Source: Prevotellaceae bacterium (lineage in GTDB: Bacteria; Bacteroidota; Bacteroidia; Bacteroidales; UBA932). From it: a stretch of 64,000 nt of DNA. The notes beneath the pieces were generated by a model, which worked only from the letters and a program-made list of their open reading frames with translations, was not told the DNA's origin and did not search any database. Below, piece after piece: positions 33,326 to 42,094 of this stretch. The translations under genes were made by a program, and so were the position numbers. How positions within the stretch are numbered: position 1 is the stretch's first letter; each line of letters opens with the position of its first letter. The stretch lies in NCBI GenBank assembly GCA_031289415.1, contig JAITPN010000014.1, forward strand, positions 1 to 64,000, in the 5' to 3' direction.

Positions 33326-33922
33326 CTACAACGTTTTTTTAACGATTTCTTTTCGCCAACTATAATAACCGAGCAATGAAGCAACGGCATAGCAGAAAAA
33401 TAACAGCGCCGTAGGATAAAGTCCGCGCCAGACATACAATCCTACCGATACGGCATTAACCACCAGCCATATCCACCATTGTTCAATGAATTTGTGCGCC
33501 AACATCCATGTAGCAACCACACTTAATGCGGTGGTGAGTGCATCGCCGTATGGTACAGGAGAGTCGGTGTATTTTTGCAACGCTCCGGCAAACAGCCCAA
33601 AAAGCAAGAGGGCTATGACTGCCAACACAACAGTTGTTTTCAACGGCGTATGCGATACCGCTAATTTTGCTTTGCCCGACGGCGTATCGTGTGTGCGGAA
33701 TTTCCCCCGCTGCCACAGCACCAACCCATAGATACCGGCAATGATGTAATACCCCTGCAACGCCACGTCGGCATAGAACTTGGCTTGAAAAAAGATGTAA
33801 ATATAAAACAGCGAGGATATAATCCCGACTACCCACATGGCGCTCCGCTGCCGTATCTCCAACCAAAGGTAGAGCAAGGCAAGCAGCGCGCCGATAATTT
33901 CTATAATAAGCTCTATACTCAA
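33326..33922 (-). CDS. pnuT: PnuT thiamine transporter (PnuC family)
   Basis: 198 residues with seven predicted helices and PnuC-family features: WLEIRQRSAMWVVGIISSLF, ADVALQGYYIIAGIYGLVLW, and FIEQWWIWLVVNAVSVGLYV near the end. The PnuC family takes up nicotinamide riboside, but members behind TPP riboswitches (PnuT) carry thiamine. Here it follows a TonB receptor gene with a TPP riboswitch leader by 35 bp, which makes thiamine the likely substrate. Confidence 0.88.
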   Translation of the reverse strand: MSIELIIEIIGALLALLYLWLEIRQRSAMWVVGIISSLFYIYIFFQAKFYADVALQGYYIIAGIYGLVLWQRGKFRTHDTPSGKAKLAVSHTPLKTTVVLAVIALLLFGLFAGALQKYTDSPVPYGDALTTALSVVATWMLAHKFIEQWWIWLVVNAVSVGLYVWRGLYPTALLFFCYAVASLLGYYSWRKEIVKKTL

Positions 33923-33957
33923 TTTATGAATTATGAATTACTTTTCTCTCTTCACTT

Positions 33958-36180
33958 TCAGAATTTAATTCCTGCTTTCATCATCCAGTTAATTTCCGCC
34001 TGCGGGAAATAGCGCAGTTCCTGATAGTCGGGGCTGCCGTCGGCAAAAGCGGCGAAATCGTTGACAAACGCCCACGTGCAGTATTTGGCATTGAACAAAT
34101 TATTTATGGCAAACTGAACAAAACAATTTGTTTTCTTGGCTATGGTAAAATCGTACATTGCCTGCAAATTGCTTACAAAATAGGCATCGAGGCTACGGCT
34201 ATCCGTTTGCGTATTGTCAAAAAATTGCTTGCCTACATATTTGCCGGTCAATGCCAGCGACAAGTTTTTCGACGGTTGCCAACGCACCGCCGCCGCGGCA
34301 ATAATGTCGGGCGAATAGGCAATCGTAACTTCCTTGTAAAAATCTTTGCGGTCAGCTATATAATTCCAGTCGGTCGAATTGCCGCACTGCGTGGAATAAT
34401 GGGTATAGTTTTTCAACTTGTTGCGACTCCATGTGAGCGTCCCTTCAATTTGCCACTGCCGCAGGGGACGCACGGCAGCCGTGAGTTCAATACCTGCGCG
34501 GTAGCTCTCCGGCACATTTTCCATAATCTCGCGGTAGGCGTCGTTAAGACGACCGGTCGAAACAATCTGGTCGCGGTAGTTCATATAATAAAGGTTTATG
34601 CCAAACTGCCCGAATGTCGGACGGAACGTGTAGCCCGCCTCCCAATCGTACAGCGTTTCGGCTTTGGCAGGAGTACGGACGCCGCCGCGGTCGGCGTCTT
34701 TCAAGTCGCTGCGGTTGGGTTCGCGGTTGCCTACGGCAAACGAAACAAATGCCGTGTGATACTTGTCCGGCGCATACGTTACGCCGATTTTCGGATTGGC
34801 AAAAAGCCAATTATAGGTCGTATCCATTATGCCGCGAGGTTTTTCGTAATAATCGTCGTCCATGCCGTGCATGTTGAAACGGACGTTGCGCACCTGCATG
34901 TCGGCAAATACCGACAACGATTCAAGCAGGCTGTACGACGCTTTGGCAAATGCGTTCCACTCGTCTTTCACGCCGGTATTGTCGTACCAGTTGTGATTGT
35001 TGGAAATATTGCCGGTGTTGTATTGCGCCCAGATGACGCGCCCGTAATGGTCGCCGTCGTAGCGGTTGGCAGACGCGCCCAATGTCAGGTTTAGCCGTTC
35101 GGCGGCATATAACGCCGAAACATTGACGCCATAAAAATCGTTGTCCAATCCTTTGCGGCGGATTAAGTCGCTCTTTTTATAAGCCGTGCCGTCAATTGTT
35201 TGTGTGGGTATGCCGTATTTTGAAAACGACGTATTGGTTTTGTATTGCTCATAGTAGCCTTTGCCTTTTGTGTAATAGGCGGCGGTATTGAGTTTCCATG
35301 CGTGGGGTAATTGCACAATGTAGTGCAGATGAGCATGTAGTTGTTGGTAATTGTCGGTTTCGTTGGGATAATATCCGTCGTGGTATTCCGTGTACAAATG
35401 CCTCCGGTCGGTAGTCAGCGATTCCTCCGCCACGCCTTCGTAGGTAAGCATGGAATGTTGTTCGCCGTAAAGCAACGAAGCTTTCAACAGTTGATTTTTG
35501 TTGCGCCACGAGCCGTTGGCATACAGCGTTTGCTGCCACAATCCGCTATGTTCCAGATAGCCGTCGCTCGACACATATTCATAGCGGGCGTCGAACGCAA
35601 AAACGTCTTTGATTAACCCTGTGGCTACATTGGCGGCAGCGTTCCATGTGTTAAACGCTCCGTAGGACGTTTCGAACTGTGTGCCGGCTTGCGTTGCTGC
35701 GGGGCGCGTTTCAATGTTGAGCAATCCGCCGAAAGCGCTGCTTCCGAAAGGCGACGTACCCACGCCGCGCTGTACCTGCAACGACTTGCTAATAGCGCCA
35801 AGGTCGGGAATATTGACCCAGAACACATTTTGGCTTTCGGCGTCGTTCAGCGGTACGCCGTCGATACTGATGTTGATACGGCTGGCGTCCGTCCCGCGAA
35901 TACGAAAACTCGTGCTGCCAACCATCGTGCCGTTGTCGGAATAATTAACCACAGACGGTAGCAGTTCCAACAGAAACGGCATCTCGCGCCCTATTCGGGC
36001 AGCTTCTATCTGTTGTTGATTGACGGTAGTCTGCGCTACCGGCGTCCGGTTGTCGGCACGGGTAGCGGTAACCGTTACCTGTTCCAGATTTACGACACGC
36101 GCCGTGTCCCCCGGTGTTTGTGCCTGCGTCAGACACGGTGCAAGCGTTGCGCCTGCGATGATAAGAAATCCCTTTTTCAT
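33958..36180 (-). CDS. TonB-dependent receptor for thiamine
   Basis: 740 residues from the Met at 36180 (MKKGFLIIAGATLAPCLTQA, signal peptide). TonB-box-like VVNLEQVTVTATRA, plug motifs STSFRIRGTDASRINISIDG and VQRGVGTSPFGSSAFGGLLN, and a C-terminal barrel ending NWMMKAGIKF. A TPP riboswitch lies directly upstream and pnuT directly downstream, so it should import thiamine or its phosphates across the outer membrane and be shut off when TPP is high. An earlier Met (36204) lies between riboswitch and gene and is less likely. Confidence 0.92.
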   Translation of the reverse strand: MKKGFLIIAGATLAPCLTQAQTPGDTARVVNLEQVTVTATRADNRTPVAQTTVNQQQIEAARIGREMPFLLELLPSVVNYSDNGTMVGSTSFRIRGTDASRINISIDGVPLNDAESQNVFWVNIPDLGAISKSLQVQRGVGTSPFGSSAFGGLLNIETRPAATQAGTQFETSYGAFNTWNAAANVATGLIKDVFAFDARYEYVSSDGYLEHSGLWQQTLYANGSWRNKNQLLKASLLYGEQHSMLTYEGVAEESLTTDRRHLYTEYHDGYYPNETDNYQQLHAHLHYIVQLPHAWKLNTAAYYTKGKGYYEQYKTNTSFSKYGIPTQTIDGTAYKKSDLIRRKGLDNDFYGVNVSALYAAERLNLTLGASANRYDGDHYGRVIWAQYNTGNISNNHNWYDNTGVKDEWNAFAKASYSLLESLSVFADMQVRNVRFNMHGMDDDYYEKPRGIMDTTYNWLFANPKIGVTYAPDKYHTAFVSFAVGNREPNRSDLKDADRGGVRTPAKAETLYDWEAGYTFRPTFGQFGINLYYMNYRDQIVSTGRLNDAYREIMENVPESYRAGIELTAAVRPLRQWQIEGTLTWSRNKLKNYTHYSTQCGNSTDWNYIADRKDFYKEVTIAYSPDIIAAAAVRWQPSKNLSLALTGKYVGKQFFDNTQTDSRSLDAYFVSNLQAMYDFTIAKKTNCFVQFAINNLFNAKYCTWAFVNDFAAFADGSPDYQELRYFPQAEINWMMKAGIKF

Positions 36181-36235
36181 TGTAAAACATTTTAAAATTA
36201 ACAAAAAAGGGGGATTTTAAAGAAATACTTTACAT

Positions 36236-36328
36236 ACTTTCCCTACGGCAGCATGACCTGCATCAGGTTGTAAGGGTATAATCTCAGTCCGACACTGCGG
36301 ACACCCCCAAGAATCGGGCGCAAAGGTA
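36236..36328 (-). promoter_or_regulatory. TPP riboswitch (THI element) and its promoter
   Basis: On the minus strand the aptamer reads GGGGGTGTCC (P1/P2 start), GGACTGAGA (the CUGAGA pyrimidine-sensor box), ACCCTT, ACCTGATGCAGGTCATGC (the pyrophosphate-sensor helix) and GCCGTAGGGAAAG, the conserved THI order, at 36236-36307. A TACCTTTG -7 box is at 36321-36328. No clear terminator stem follows, so control may be at translation of the receptor gene 56 nt downstream. Confidence 0.95.
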
Positions 36329-36460
36329 AGCAATAATTTTCAATTAGTAATAAACATTTATTATTTTACTGATTATAAAAGTATTAAGCCTTATAAGTAA
36401 CTGCATGGTTATTTAACGCAACTTATTAGTTATATTTATTGATAAGTAATTAATAATAAT

Positions 36461-36548
36461 GGTGAAGCGTAAAGTGTGAAGGGTGAAGGGTGAAGCGTAA
36501 AGCGTGAAGCGACAAAAACCCTTCACGCTTTACCCTTCACCCTTAACT
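36461..36548. repeat. 7-bp word array, locus 2, two facing arms
   Basis: Seven units in the purine-rich orientation (TGAAGGG, TAAAGCG types) face four in the pyrimidine-rich orientation (CCCTTCA, CGCTTTA, CCCTTAA) across a 9-base loop. The inner parts (36488-36510 and 36520-36542) form a 23-bp stem with two mismatches. It lies downstream of the BACON lipoprotein gene and upstream of the TPP-controlled operon. The rest of 36330-36645 has nothing I can recognise apart from the terminator at 36553. Confidence 0.8.
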
Positions 36549-36552
36549 TCCC

Positions 36553-36582
36553 AAAAAAAGAAAAGAGGCGCTTGCGCGCCTC
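36553..36582 (-). terminator. terminator of the BACON lipoprotein gene
   Basis: On the minus strand GAGGCGC-GCAA-GCGCCTC is followed by TTTTCTTTTTTT. It lies 64 bp beyond the stop codon. Confidence 0.8.
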
Positions 36583-36645
36583 CCTTCAATTACATAAATA
36601 ATATATCAATAAAAACAAATTCCTTTTTTGATACGTTTGCCTGCA

Positions 36646-39429
36646 CTACTGTTGCCGTGCACCGGCAAAACCACCGCCAACAATTGCGTTGCCGGCAAAG
36701 TCAACCGTCGGATAGCCTGCGGGCAAGCCTGCGGGCAGAATCTTGATGTCGTTGGTTGTCGGGACGAAGCTGCCGTTGAATGGGTCGGCTGAGATTAACA
36801 CGTTCGTTCCGTCGTCGTCCACACCGCTGCCCACCAGTCCAATGTTGTATGCCGAATAAGACATTCTGCCGCCGCCGCCGCCGCTTACTGCGAAGCTATT
36901 TCCTGTATTATTGTAAAACACATTACCTGCTCCAATAATCGTGCCGTCGTGATAGAAGATAGCAGAGCCGTGACCTTCGCCCTGACTGTTGCCAATGAAC
37001 GTACAGCCGTTAACGGTCATTAATCCGTTGCCGCTGCTCCATACTTTACAGATAGCGCCGCCGCCGCCGCCGCCTGCACTGTTGTTGGTAAAGATACAGG
37101 AATTGAACGTAAGGTCGCCATTGTTCCTTATGTTGACGCCGCCGCCCCATTCATTGGTGAATCCATCGATATGGAGGCGGTTGATGGTCATGCTAAAGTT
37201 GCCTCCCGATGGTAATGAGATGGCAGAATAACCCGGTGTCGAAGTAGGCGACAGTTTATGCCCTTCGCCGTTGATAGTTACTGTGTAGGTAAGCACTAAA
37301 GCAGCGTCAAGGGTTATATCAGACTTCAAGTTGATGGTTGCTGCGCCTGCTGACAGCGCCGCGTTAAAATCCGCCTCGGTAGAGACATCAGCCGAAGCCG
37401 GTGGGTCTGTATGGATGAAGTAGCGGGCATAGGCAAATCCGTTTTTGTCCAATTGTCCCCAACCATCGGTACAGCCGATAGGTCCGAATGCGTCGCCACA
37501 GCCAAACGAAGCGGTGCTCATAATATCGCCACCGCAAACAGTTGACGTCCATGGCGCATACGGTTCATTACCGCCCCATGGCTCTTCATTGAAACTTCCG
37601 TCGGCGTTGAAGCGTCCGCCGCCGTTATCGTCGAGGATCGCCCAAAGGAAGGATCTATAAAGCTCGTCCGGGTTGTCGTTGTGAGCCAAGTTAACGCCGC
37701 AGTTTCTGGCGGCTTGCCATTCTTCGAAAGTAGCAAGACTCCAGCCTGTCGGAGCTACAGCTACAGCCACGTCGTAGCGATAGTATGCGTAGTCGGCTAC
37801 TGCTTCGCCATTTTCGGGTCTGAGTTTGTAATCCACGTCAAGCGTCAAGCCTTGAGTGTACTTGAAGTCTGTATACAGCCAAACGCCTGCATTGTTCGGC
37901 AGTTTTAGAGCTTTATATCTCTTTCCGTCGCGCGTATCTTCGAGCGTCCAAGTAGTACCTGCCGCGGCTGCGTCGGCTGTGGCTTTCGAGAAGTCTTGCA
38001 GCGTGCCGTCGGCTGGCGGTACGCATTCGTAGGCTTCGGCGCTACCTGCGCTGGAAATGGCAACTTCTACGTCGTAGGTAATACCTGAACCGTCGTCGGG
38101 AATATCTCCATACCAATGGTTCAGGATACCCATCACATAATAAGTACCGGCAGTAAGCTCTTCGGACGACGTAACCGTGCCGTCGCCGGAAGCAATCGCT
38201 TTGCCGTAACTGCCGAAGTCATTGGGGTTGCTGTATACCAAGAACCAGATGTTATAATCGGGCGACACTTTGTCGATAACGTTCAGGAAGCCCGCCGTCG
38301 TAAGCGTAACCTTATAGCCCAGTACGGGATAAGTGCCTGCATCCGACCCGCAAGCCGGTTTGGCGCCATCCGTATAGTTGCCCGACTCTGTAAGCAGCAC
38401 GTTGGTTATGGGAGGCACTGCAATGCCGTTAGGCGTAGCCGTAGCGCCGTCTTTCACCGAGTATTCAAGTTTCACGGTAAACTCGCTGCTGGTCGTAGCA
38501 AAGTTCGGACCGTCAGACTGTAGCGTCAGTATCAGATGATACGTCTTGCCCGATTCGCAGGCAACCGTTCCCACCGTATTCCGGGCAGGATTATAAGCGC
38601 CGGCGCCGGTCGTATTTTCTCCGAAGAATATCACCAACCGGTCGACGCCCGGATCTACCGTCAGCGTACCTGCCGCCGTTGTCGTTATTTCATACGCCAA
38701 TACAGGTGCGTTTGCTCCCCAATACATGAGGTTGGAAGCGCGGTAAGCCGCCGATTCTTTAAAGACGCCGTCTTCTTCGAGAATCGTATAGTTTTGCGGA
38801 GGAGCTACATATTCCGCCTGCGTCAGCGTAGCGGTTTTCGTCAGCGTACCTGCCGCCACGGTAATCGTAGCCGAGCGTTCTGCGCCGGTGTTGGCGATGG
38901 CGGTTACGGTTATCGTGCCGTTGTCCGTACCCGAAGCGGGGCTTATGGTAGTCCACGTTGCGCTGCTCGTAGCCGTCCAGCTGCCTGCATCGGTGGTAAC
39001 GAGGAACGCGGCGGCTGCGCCTTCCGCCGCAACGTTAGCCGTGCCGGGCGTTACGGACAATACCTTTGTGCCCGCTTCTTTGCCCACTTGCGATACCGTA
39101 ATCTTTTTCGTCAGCGTTTCGGCTATTACGGTTACGGTGTCCGTCCGCGCTTCGGTAGAGGTGTTAGCCGATACGTCCAATACGAACGATTTTTCGGTTT
39201 CGCCCGAAATCGTAATCCACGCCGCGCCTGCCGTCGCTTTCCAACTCTTGTTGGAGGTTACGGTAATCGTCGTGCTTCCGCCGTCGGCAGAAGTTACGTC
39301 ATACGTGGTGGGAGCTACCTCAAGGGTAGGATCTTCCACCTCAATCACAGTGTCGTCCTTACAGGCGACCGTCAGCGCCAAGCCTGCCATGAGGCTCAAA
39401 GCGCACAGAATAAAATTTTTTACTTTCAT
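36646..39429 (-). CDS. large BACON-domain surface lipoprotein
   Basis: 927 residues from the Met at 39429 (MKVKNFILCALSLMAGLALT, lipobox Cys about 22). Two BACON domains follow at about 38-120 and 125-207 (PTTYDVTSADGGSTTITVTS, WITISGETEKSFVLDVSANT; second copy with ATWTTISPASG). The middle is rich in Thr/Gly/Asp; about 680-860 contains short right-handed beta-helix-like repeats (FNSCIFTNNSAGGGGG, VNGCTFIGNSQGEG). Many BACON proteins bind mucin or polysaccharides on the cell surface, so adhesion or glycan binding is likely. It lies behind a long leader with a C14 tract and may be phase-variable. Confidence 0.85.
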   Translation of the reverse strand: MKVKNFILCALSLMAGLALTVACKDDTVIEVEDPTLEVAPTTYDVTSADGGSTTITVTSNKSWKATAGAAWITISGETEKSFVLDVSANTSTEARTDTVTVIAETLTKKITVSQVGKEAGTKVLSVTPGTANVAAEGAAAAFLVTTDAGSWTATSSATWTTISPASGTDNGTITVTAIANTGAERSATITVAAGTLTKTATLTQAEYVAPPQNYTILEEDGVFKESAAYRASNLMYWGANAPVLAYEITTTAAGTLTVDPGVDRLVIFFGENTTGAGAYNPARNTVGTVACESGKTYHLILTLQSDGPNFATTSSEFTVKLEYSVKDGATATPNGIAVPPITNVLLTESGNYTDGAKPACGSDAGTYPVLGYKVTLTTAGFLNVIDKVSPDYNIWFLVYSNPNDFGSYGKAIASGDGTVTSSEELTAGTYYVMGILNHWYGDIPDDGSGITYDVEVAISSAGSAEAYECVPPADGTLQDFSKATADAAAAGTTWTLEDTRDGKRYKALKLPNNAGVWLYTDFKYTQGLTLDVDYKLRPENGEAVADYAYYRYDVAVAVAPTGWSLATFEEWQAARNCGVNLAHNDNPDELYRSFLWAILDDNGGGRFNADGSFNEEPWGGNEPYAPWTSTVCGGDIMSTASFGCGDAFGPIGCTDGWGQLDKNGFAYARYFIHTDPPASADVSTEADFNAALSAGAATINLKSDITLDAALVLTYTVTINGEGHKLSPTSTPGYSAISLPSGGNFSMTINRLHIDGFTNEWGGGVNIRNNGDLTFNSCIFTNNSAGGGGGGAICKVWSSGNGLMTVNGCTFIGNSQGEGHGSAIFYHDGTIIGAGNVFYNNTGNSFAVSGGGGGRMSYSAYNIGLVGSGVDDDGTNVLISADPFNGSFVPTTNDIKILPAGLPAGYPTVDFAGNAIVGGGFAGARQQ

Positions 39430-39436
39430 ACACATT

Positions 39437-39839
39437 TTAATTAAATTTATTTATAGTTTGTTTTATTAATGTTGAATTGTTTCGTTTGAATGGTTTAATT
39501 CTATATTCAATGGCGCAAGGGAACGATTCCGTAGCGCAAGGGAACGGTTTATTAAATCTTATGAATATTCTAAAAGCCGTCATGCTCCCTCCGTTTGAAC
39601 TCCGGCGGAGCGCATGTCCGCAGGAGGGGGTGATACCTTTATACATATATGTGCCGTGCGGGCAACGCCGTGAAACAGCAGCGCACCAAGAGGGCAAAAC
39701 GCTGTAACTTGCTGATTTACATGGGGGGGGGGGGGGTAGAAACCATACTATCCGTCGGCAGGACAGAAACGGCGCGGCGGGCGCGGGCTGCTAAGGGCTT
39801 GCTCACGGGCTGCAAAGGATATGTGGCTTCAATGTTCAC
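39437..39839 (-). other. leader reading frame interrupted by a C14 tract, candidate phase switch
   Basis: On the minus strand a GTG at 39839 opens VNIEATYPLQPVSKPLAARA and continues through RRAVSVLPTDSMVSTPPPPM to a stop right after 14 consecutive C (39723-39736). With 13 C the frame would run on through PSWCAAVSRRCPHG and YKGITPSCGHALRRSSNGGS (an open stretch that now starts only at a TTG, 39697) to a stop at 39437-39439. The product would be about 133 residues, ending 7 bp before the BACON lipoprotein start. The -7/-33 boxes are at 39874-39903. It could act as a translational switch, or the tract could alter RNA structure. The plus-strand frame across it (39649-39846) is also open and is the main competing view. 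Confidence 0.5.
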
Positions 39840-39873
39840 GAATTAAATAAATGTTAAAAAACGGTTAATGGTG

Positions 39874-39903
39874 CAAAGGTAGTGATTTTTTTCTTTCGTG
39901 CAA
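39874..39903 (-). promoter_or_regulatory. promoter of the BACON lipoprotein leader
   Basis: On the minus strand TTG (39901-39903), a 19-bp spacer and TACCTTTG (39874-39881). It predicts a leader of about 430 nt before the lipoprotein start. Confidence 0.65.
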
Positions 39904-39924
39904 CTTTTTTTTTGAAAAAAAGTG

Positions 39925-40125
39925 AAAAATGTGAAGTGTGAAGAGAAATGAGTGAAGCGTTTTGTCGTCATATTTTTTTGTAAGTGAAAGGCGAAGTGAT
40001 GTGTTAAGGGTTAAGCGTGAAGTGTTTTGCCGCCTAACCCTTAACTCTTCACACATCACTCTTAACTCTTAACTCTTCACACATCACACTTAACACATCA
40101 CCCTTAACCCTTAACATATCGCTTA
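39925..40125. repeat. 7-bp word array, locus 3, facing arms overlapping the mtaB 3' end
   Basis: A purine-rich arm (about 39928-40027; clean units GTGAAAG, GCGAAGT, GATGTGT, TAAGGGT, TAAGCGT, GAAGTGT near its right end) faces about 12 pyrimidine-rich units (40035-40120: CCCTTAA, CTCTTCA, CACATCA, CTCTTAA, CACTTAA). TTAAGGGTTA pairs with TAACCCTTAA and, one unit further out, GTGATGTG with CACATCAC. The pyrimidine-rich arm runs into the mtaB reading frame and supplies its last codons. Confidence 0.8.
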
Positions 40126-41347
40126 GCCGTACTGCCGCGATTTGCCCTGTCAGCGCCGCGTCGTAGGACGTTTCTACTTTGATGTAGTTGCGGGTGTAGC
40201 CGTACATGCAGCCGTTTTTTTCGGTGTGTTCAAACAAGACGTACTCGTCGCGCCCGATGTTTTTTTTATAAAAATCGTGCAGCAGCGAGTGGCTTAGCTG
40301 CGTGAGGGCTTCGCTGCGGCGCATGCGTTCCTGCTCGGCAACCTGATTGCCGTAGGCGGCGGCAGGCGTGTGCGGGCGGGGAGAGTAGGGGAATACGTGC
40401 ACGAACGAGGGTGCGAGCTGCCGGAGAAAGCGGAACGTGTCGTCAAAATCGGCAGCCGTTTCGTCCGGAAATCCGGTAATCACGTCTGCGCCGATGAAGG
40501 CATACGGCATCGCATGCCGTATTTCGCCGACGCGCTGCGCAAAAAGTTCGCGCGTGTAGCGCCGCTGCATGGCTGCCAGTATTTTGTTGCTGCCCGATTG
40601 CAGGGGAATGTGGAAATGCGGCAATATTTTCCGTGCGTCGGCAATCCACCGTATCATGTCGTGCGTCAGCAGATTGGGTTCTATCGAAGAAATGCGGTAG
40701 CGTTCGATGCCCTCCACGCCGTGCAGCGCTTTGAGCAAGTCGAAGAACGTGTCGCCGGTGCTTTTCCCGAAGTCGCCGATGTTTACGCCCGTAATGACAA
40801 TCTCTTTCACGCCTTTCCGGGCAATGGCTTCCGCCGTGTCGACCAATTTTCCTATCGGGATGTTGCGGCTCTTTCCGCGAGCCAACGGTATGGTGCAGTA
40901 GGTACACCGGTAGTCGCATCCGTCCTGTACTTTGAGGAACGAGCGTGTGCGGTCGCCCGACGAGTATGCCGCGAAAAAGTTTTCGGACGGCGCGGCGGTG
41001 CGTGGCGCGTGGGGCGCGTATATCTCGTTTTTGTCGGCAACGACGGTTATTTTCGAGGCGTCTTGGTGCAGTGCGGCAATTTCGTGCGGGCGGAGTTGTG
41101 CGTAGCAGCCTGTAACCACAATCGCCGCATCGGGGTTCAGCTTTGCCGCCCGCCGGATGGCTTGCCTGCATTTCCGCTCGGCAGCCGACGTGACGGAGCA
41201 GGTGTTTACGACGTACACGTCAGCCTGTTCCGTAGGCGGCACGCGCTCGTAGTCCGGTTCGGGAAACTGTCGGGCAATGGTGGATGTTTCGGAAAAATTC
41301 AGTTTGCATCCGAGTGTTACGAATGCTATTTTCTGCTTTACTGCCAT
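40049..41347 (-). CDS. mtaB: tRNA (t6A37)-C2 methylthiotransferase MtaB
   Basis: 432 residues. An N-terminal UPF0004 domain has three cluster cysteines (TLGCKLNFSE, VNTCSVT, VTGCYAQ). The radical-SAM core is CDYRCTYCTIP (about 145-155), and a C-terminal TRAM domain follows. It makes ms2t6A at position 37 of tRNA. The last ~22 residues (MLRVKGDVLSVMCEELRVKS and two more) are encoded by the heptamer array, not by a normal TRAM end; the ancestral stop was probably near SDML. It is the last gene of an operon that starts with the PPi-phosphofructokinase gene. Confidence 0.93.
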   Translation of the reverse strand: MAVKQKIAFVTLGCKLNFSETSTIARQFPEPDYERVPPTEQADVYVVNTCSVTSAAERKCRQAIRRAAKLNPDAAIVVTGCYAQLRPHEIAALHQDASKITVVADKNEIYAPHAPRTAAPSENFFAAYSSGDRTRSFLKVQDGCDYRCTYCTIPLARGKSRNIPIGKLVDTAEAIARKGVKEIVITGVNIGDFGKSTGDTFFDLLKALHGVEGIERYRISSIEPNLLTHDMIRWIADARKILPHFHIPLQSGSNKILAAMQRRYTRELFAQRVGEIRHAMPYAFIGADVITGFPDETAADFDDTFRFLRQLAPSFVHVFPYSPRPHTPAAAYGNQVAEQERMRRSEALTQLSHSLLHDFYKKNIGRDEYVLFEHTEKNGCMYGYTRNYIKVETSYDAALTGQIAAVRLSDMLRVKGDVLSVMCEELRVKSDV

Positions 41348-41353
41348 GCAGCG

Positions 41354-42094
41354 TCAGGCAAATATTTTGAACTTTGCCAACCGCCAACGTTGCAGCCGGT
41401 AGGCACACGCTACGCCCAATACGCCAAAGCCGTATTTGATGCTGCGCTTGATGTTGATAGACGAGGCTTCGCTGAAATATTTGGTAGGGCATGTGATTTC
41501 GGCAATTTCAAATCCTTTGAGGAAAAGCTGCGCCAGTATTTGGTTGTCGAATATAAAGTCTTCGGAATTGTTGTGGTAGTTTACGGCTTGCAGCGCTTCT
41601 TTTGAAAAGGCGCGGTAGCCGGTGTGGTATTCGCTCAGTTTTTGGCGCATGAGGATGTTTTGCGTGAGCGTAAGCAAACGGTTCGATACGTATTTGTAGC
41701 CCGGCATCCCGCCGCGCAGCGCACCGCGTCCCAGAATACGCGAGCCAAGTACGATATGATATACGTCGTTGGCTATGAGGTAACACATCGAAGCTATCAG
41801 TTTCGGCGTATATTGGTAGTCGGGGTGCAGCATGACGACTATATCGGACGAGAGTTCGAGCGCTTTATCGTAGCAGCTCTTTTGATTTCCGCCGTATCCG
41901 CGGTTTTTTTCATGTTTTATTACATGTTTTATCCCCAATTCTTTTGCCACGGCTACGGTGTTGTCTTTGCTGTAGTCGTCCACTAAAATGACATGGTCTA
42001 CAATGTCGAACGGAATTTCGCGGTACGTGCGTTCCAAGGTGAGTTCAGCGTTGTAGGCGGGAAGAACTACGGTTACAGTTTTATTATTTATCAT
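41354..42094 (-). CDS. family 2 glycosyltransferase
   Basis: 246 residues with a GT-A fold start VTVVLPAYNAELTLERTYRE, the nucleotide-binding VDDYSKDNT, and VVMLHPDYQYTP where the DxD-type acidic residue is DP-D. HTGYRAFSKEAL near 160 matches the DPM/undecaprenyl-phosphate glucose type. The final helical part is soluble, with no membrane tail. It likely makes a lipid-linked or surface sugar. It overlaps the TPR gene by 4 bp and ends 6 bp before mtaB. Confidence 0.88.
   Translation of the reverse strand: MINNKTVTVVLPAYNAELTLERTYREIPFDIVDHVILVDDYSKDNTVAVAKELGIKHVIKHEKNRGYGGNQKSCYDKALELSSDIVVMLHPDYQYTPKLIASMCYLIANDVYHIVLGSRILGRGALRGGMPGYKYVSNRLLTLTQNILMRQKLSEYHTGYRAFSKEALQAVNYHNNSEDFIFDNQILAQLFLKGFEIAEITCPTKYFSEASSINIKRSIKYGFGVLGVACAYRLQRWRLAKFKIFA

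Noticed and set aside
39649-39846. Plus-strand 65-residue frame through the G14 tract
   Set aside because: No promoter in that direction, and the minus strand has a promoter and a downstream surface gene. Kept only as an alternative in the leader entry.
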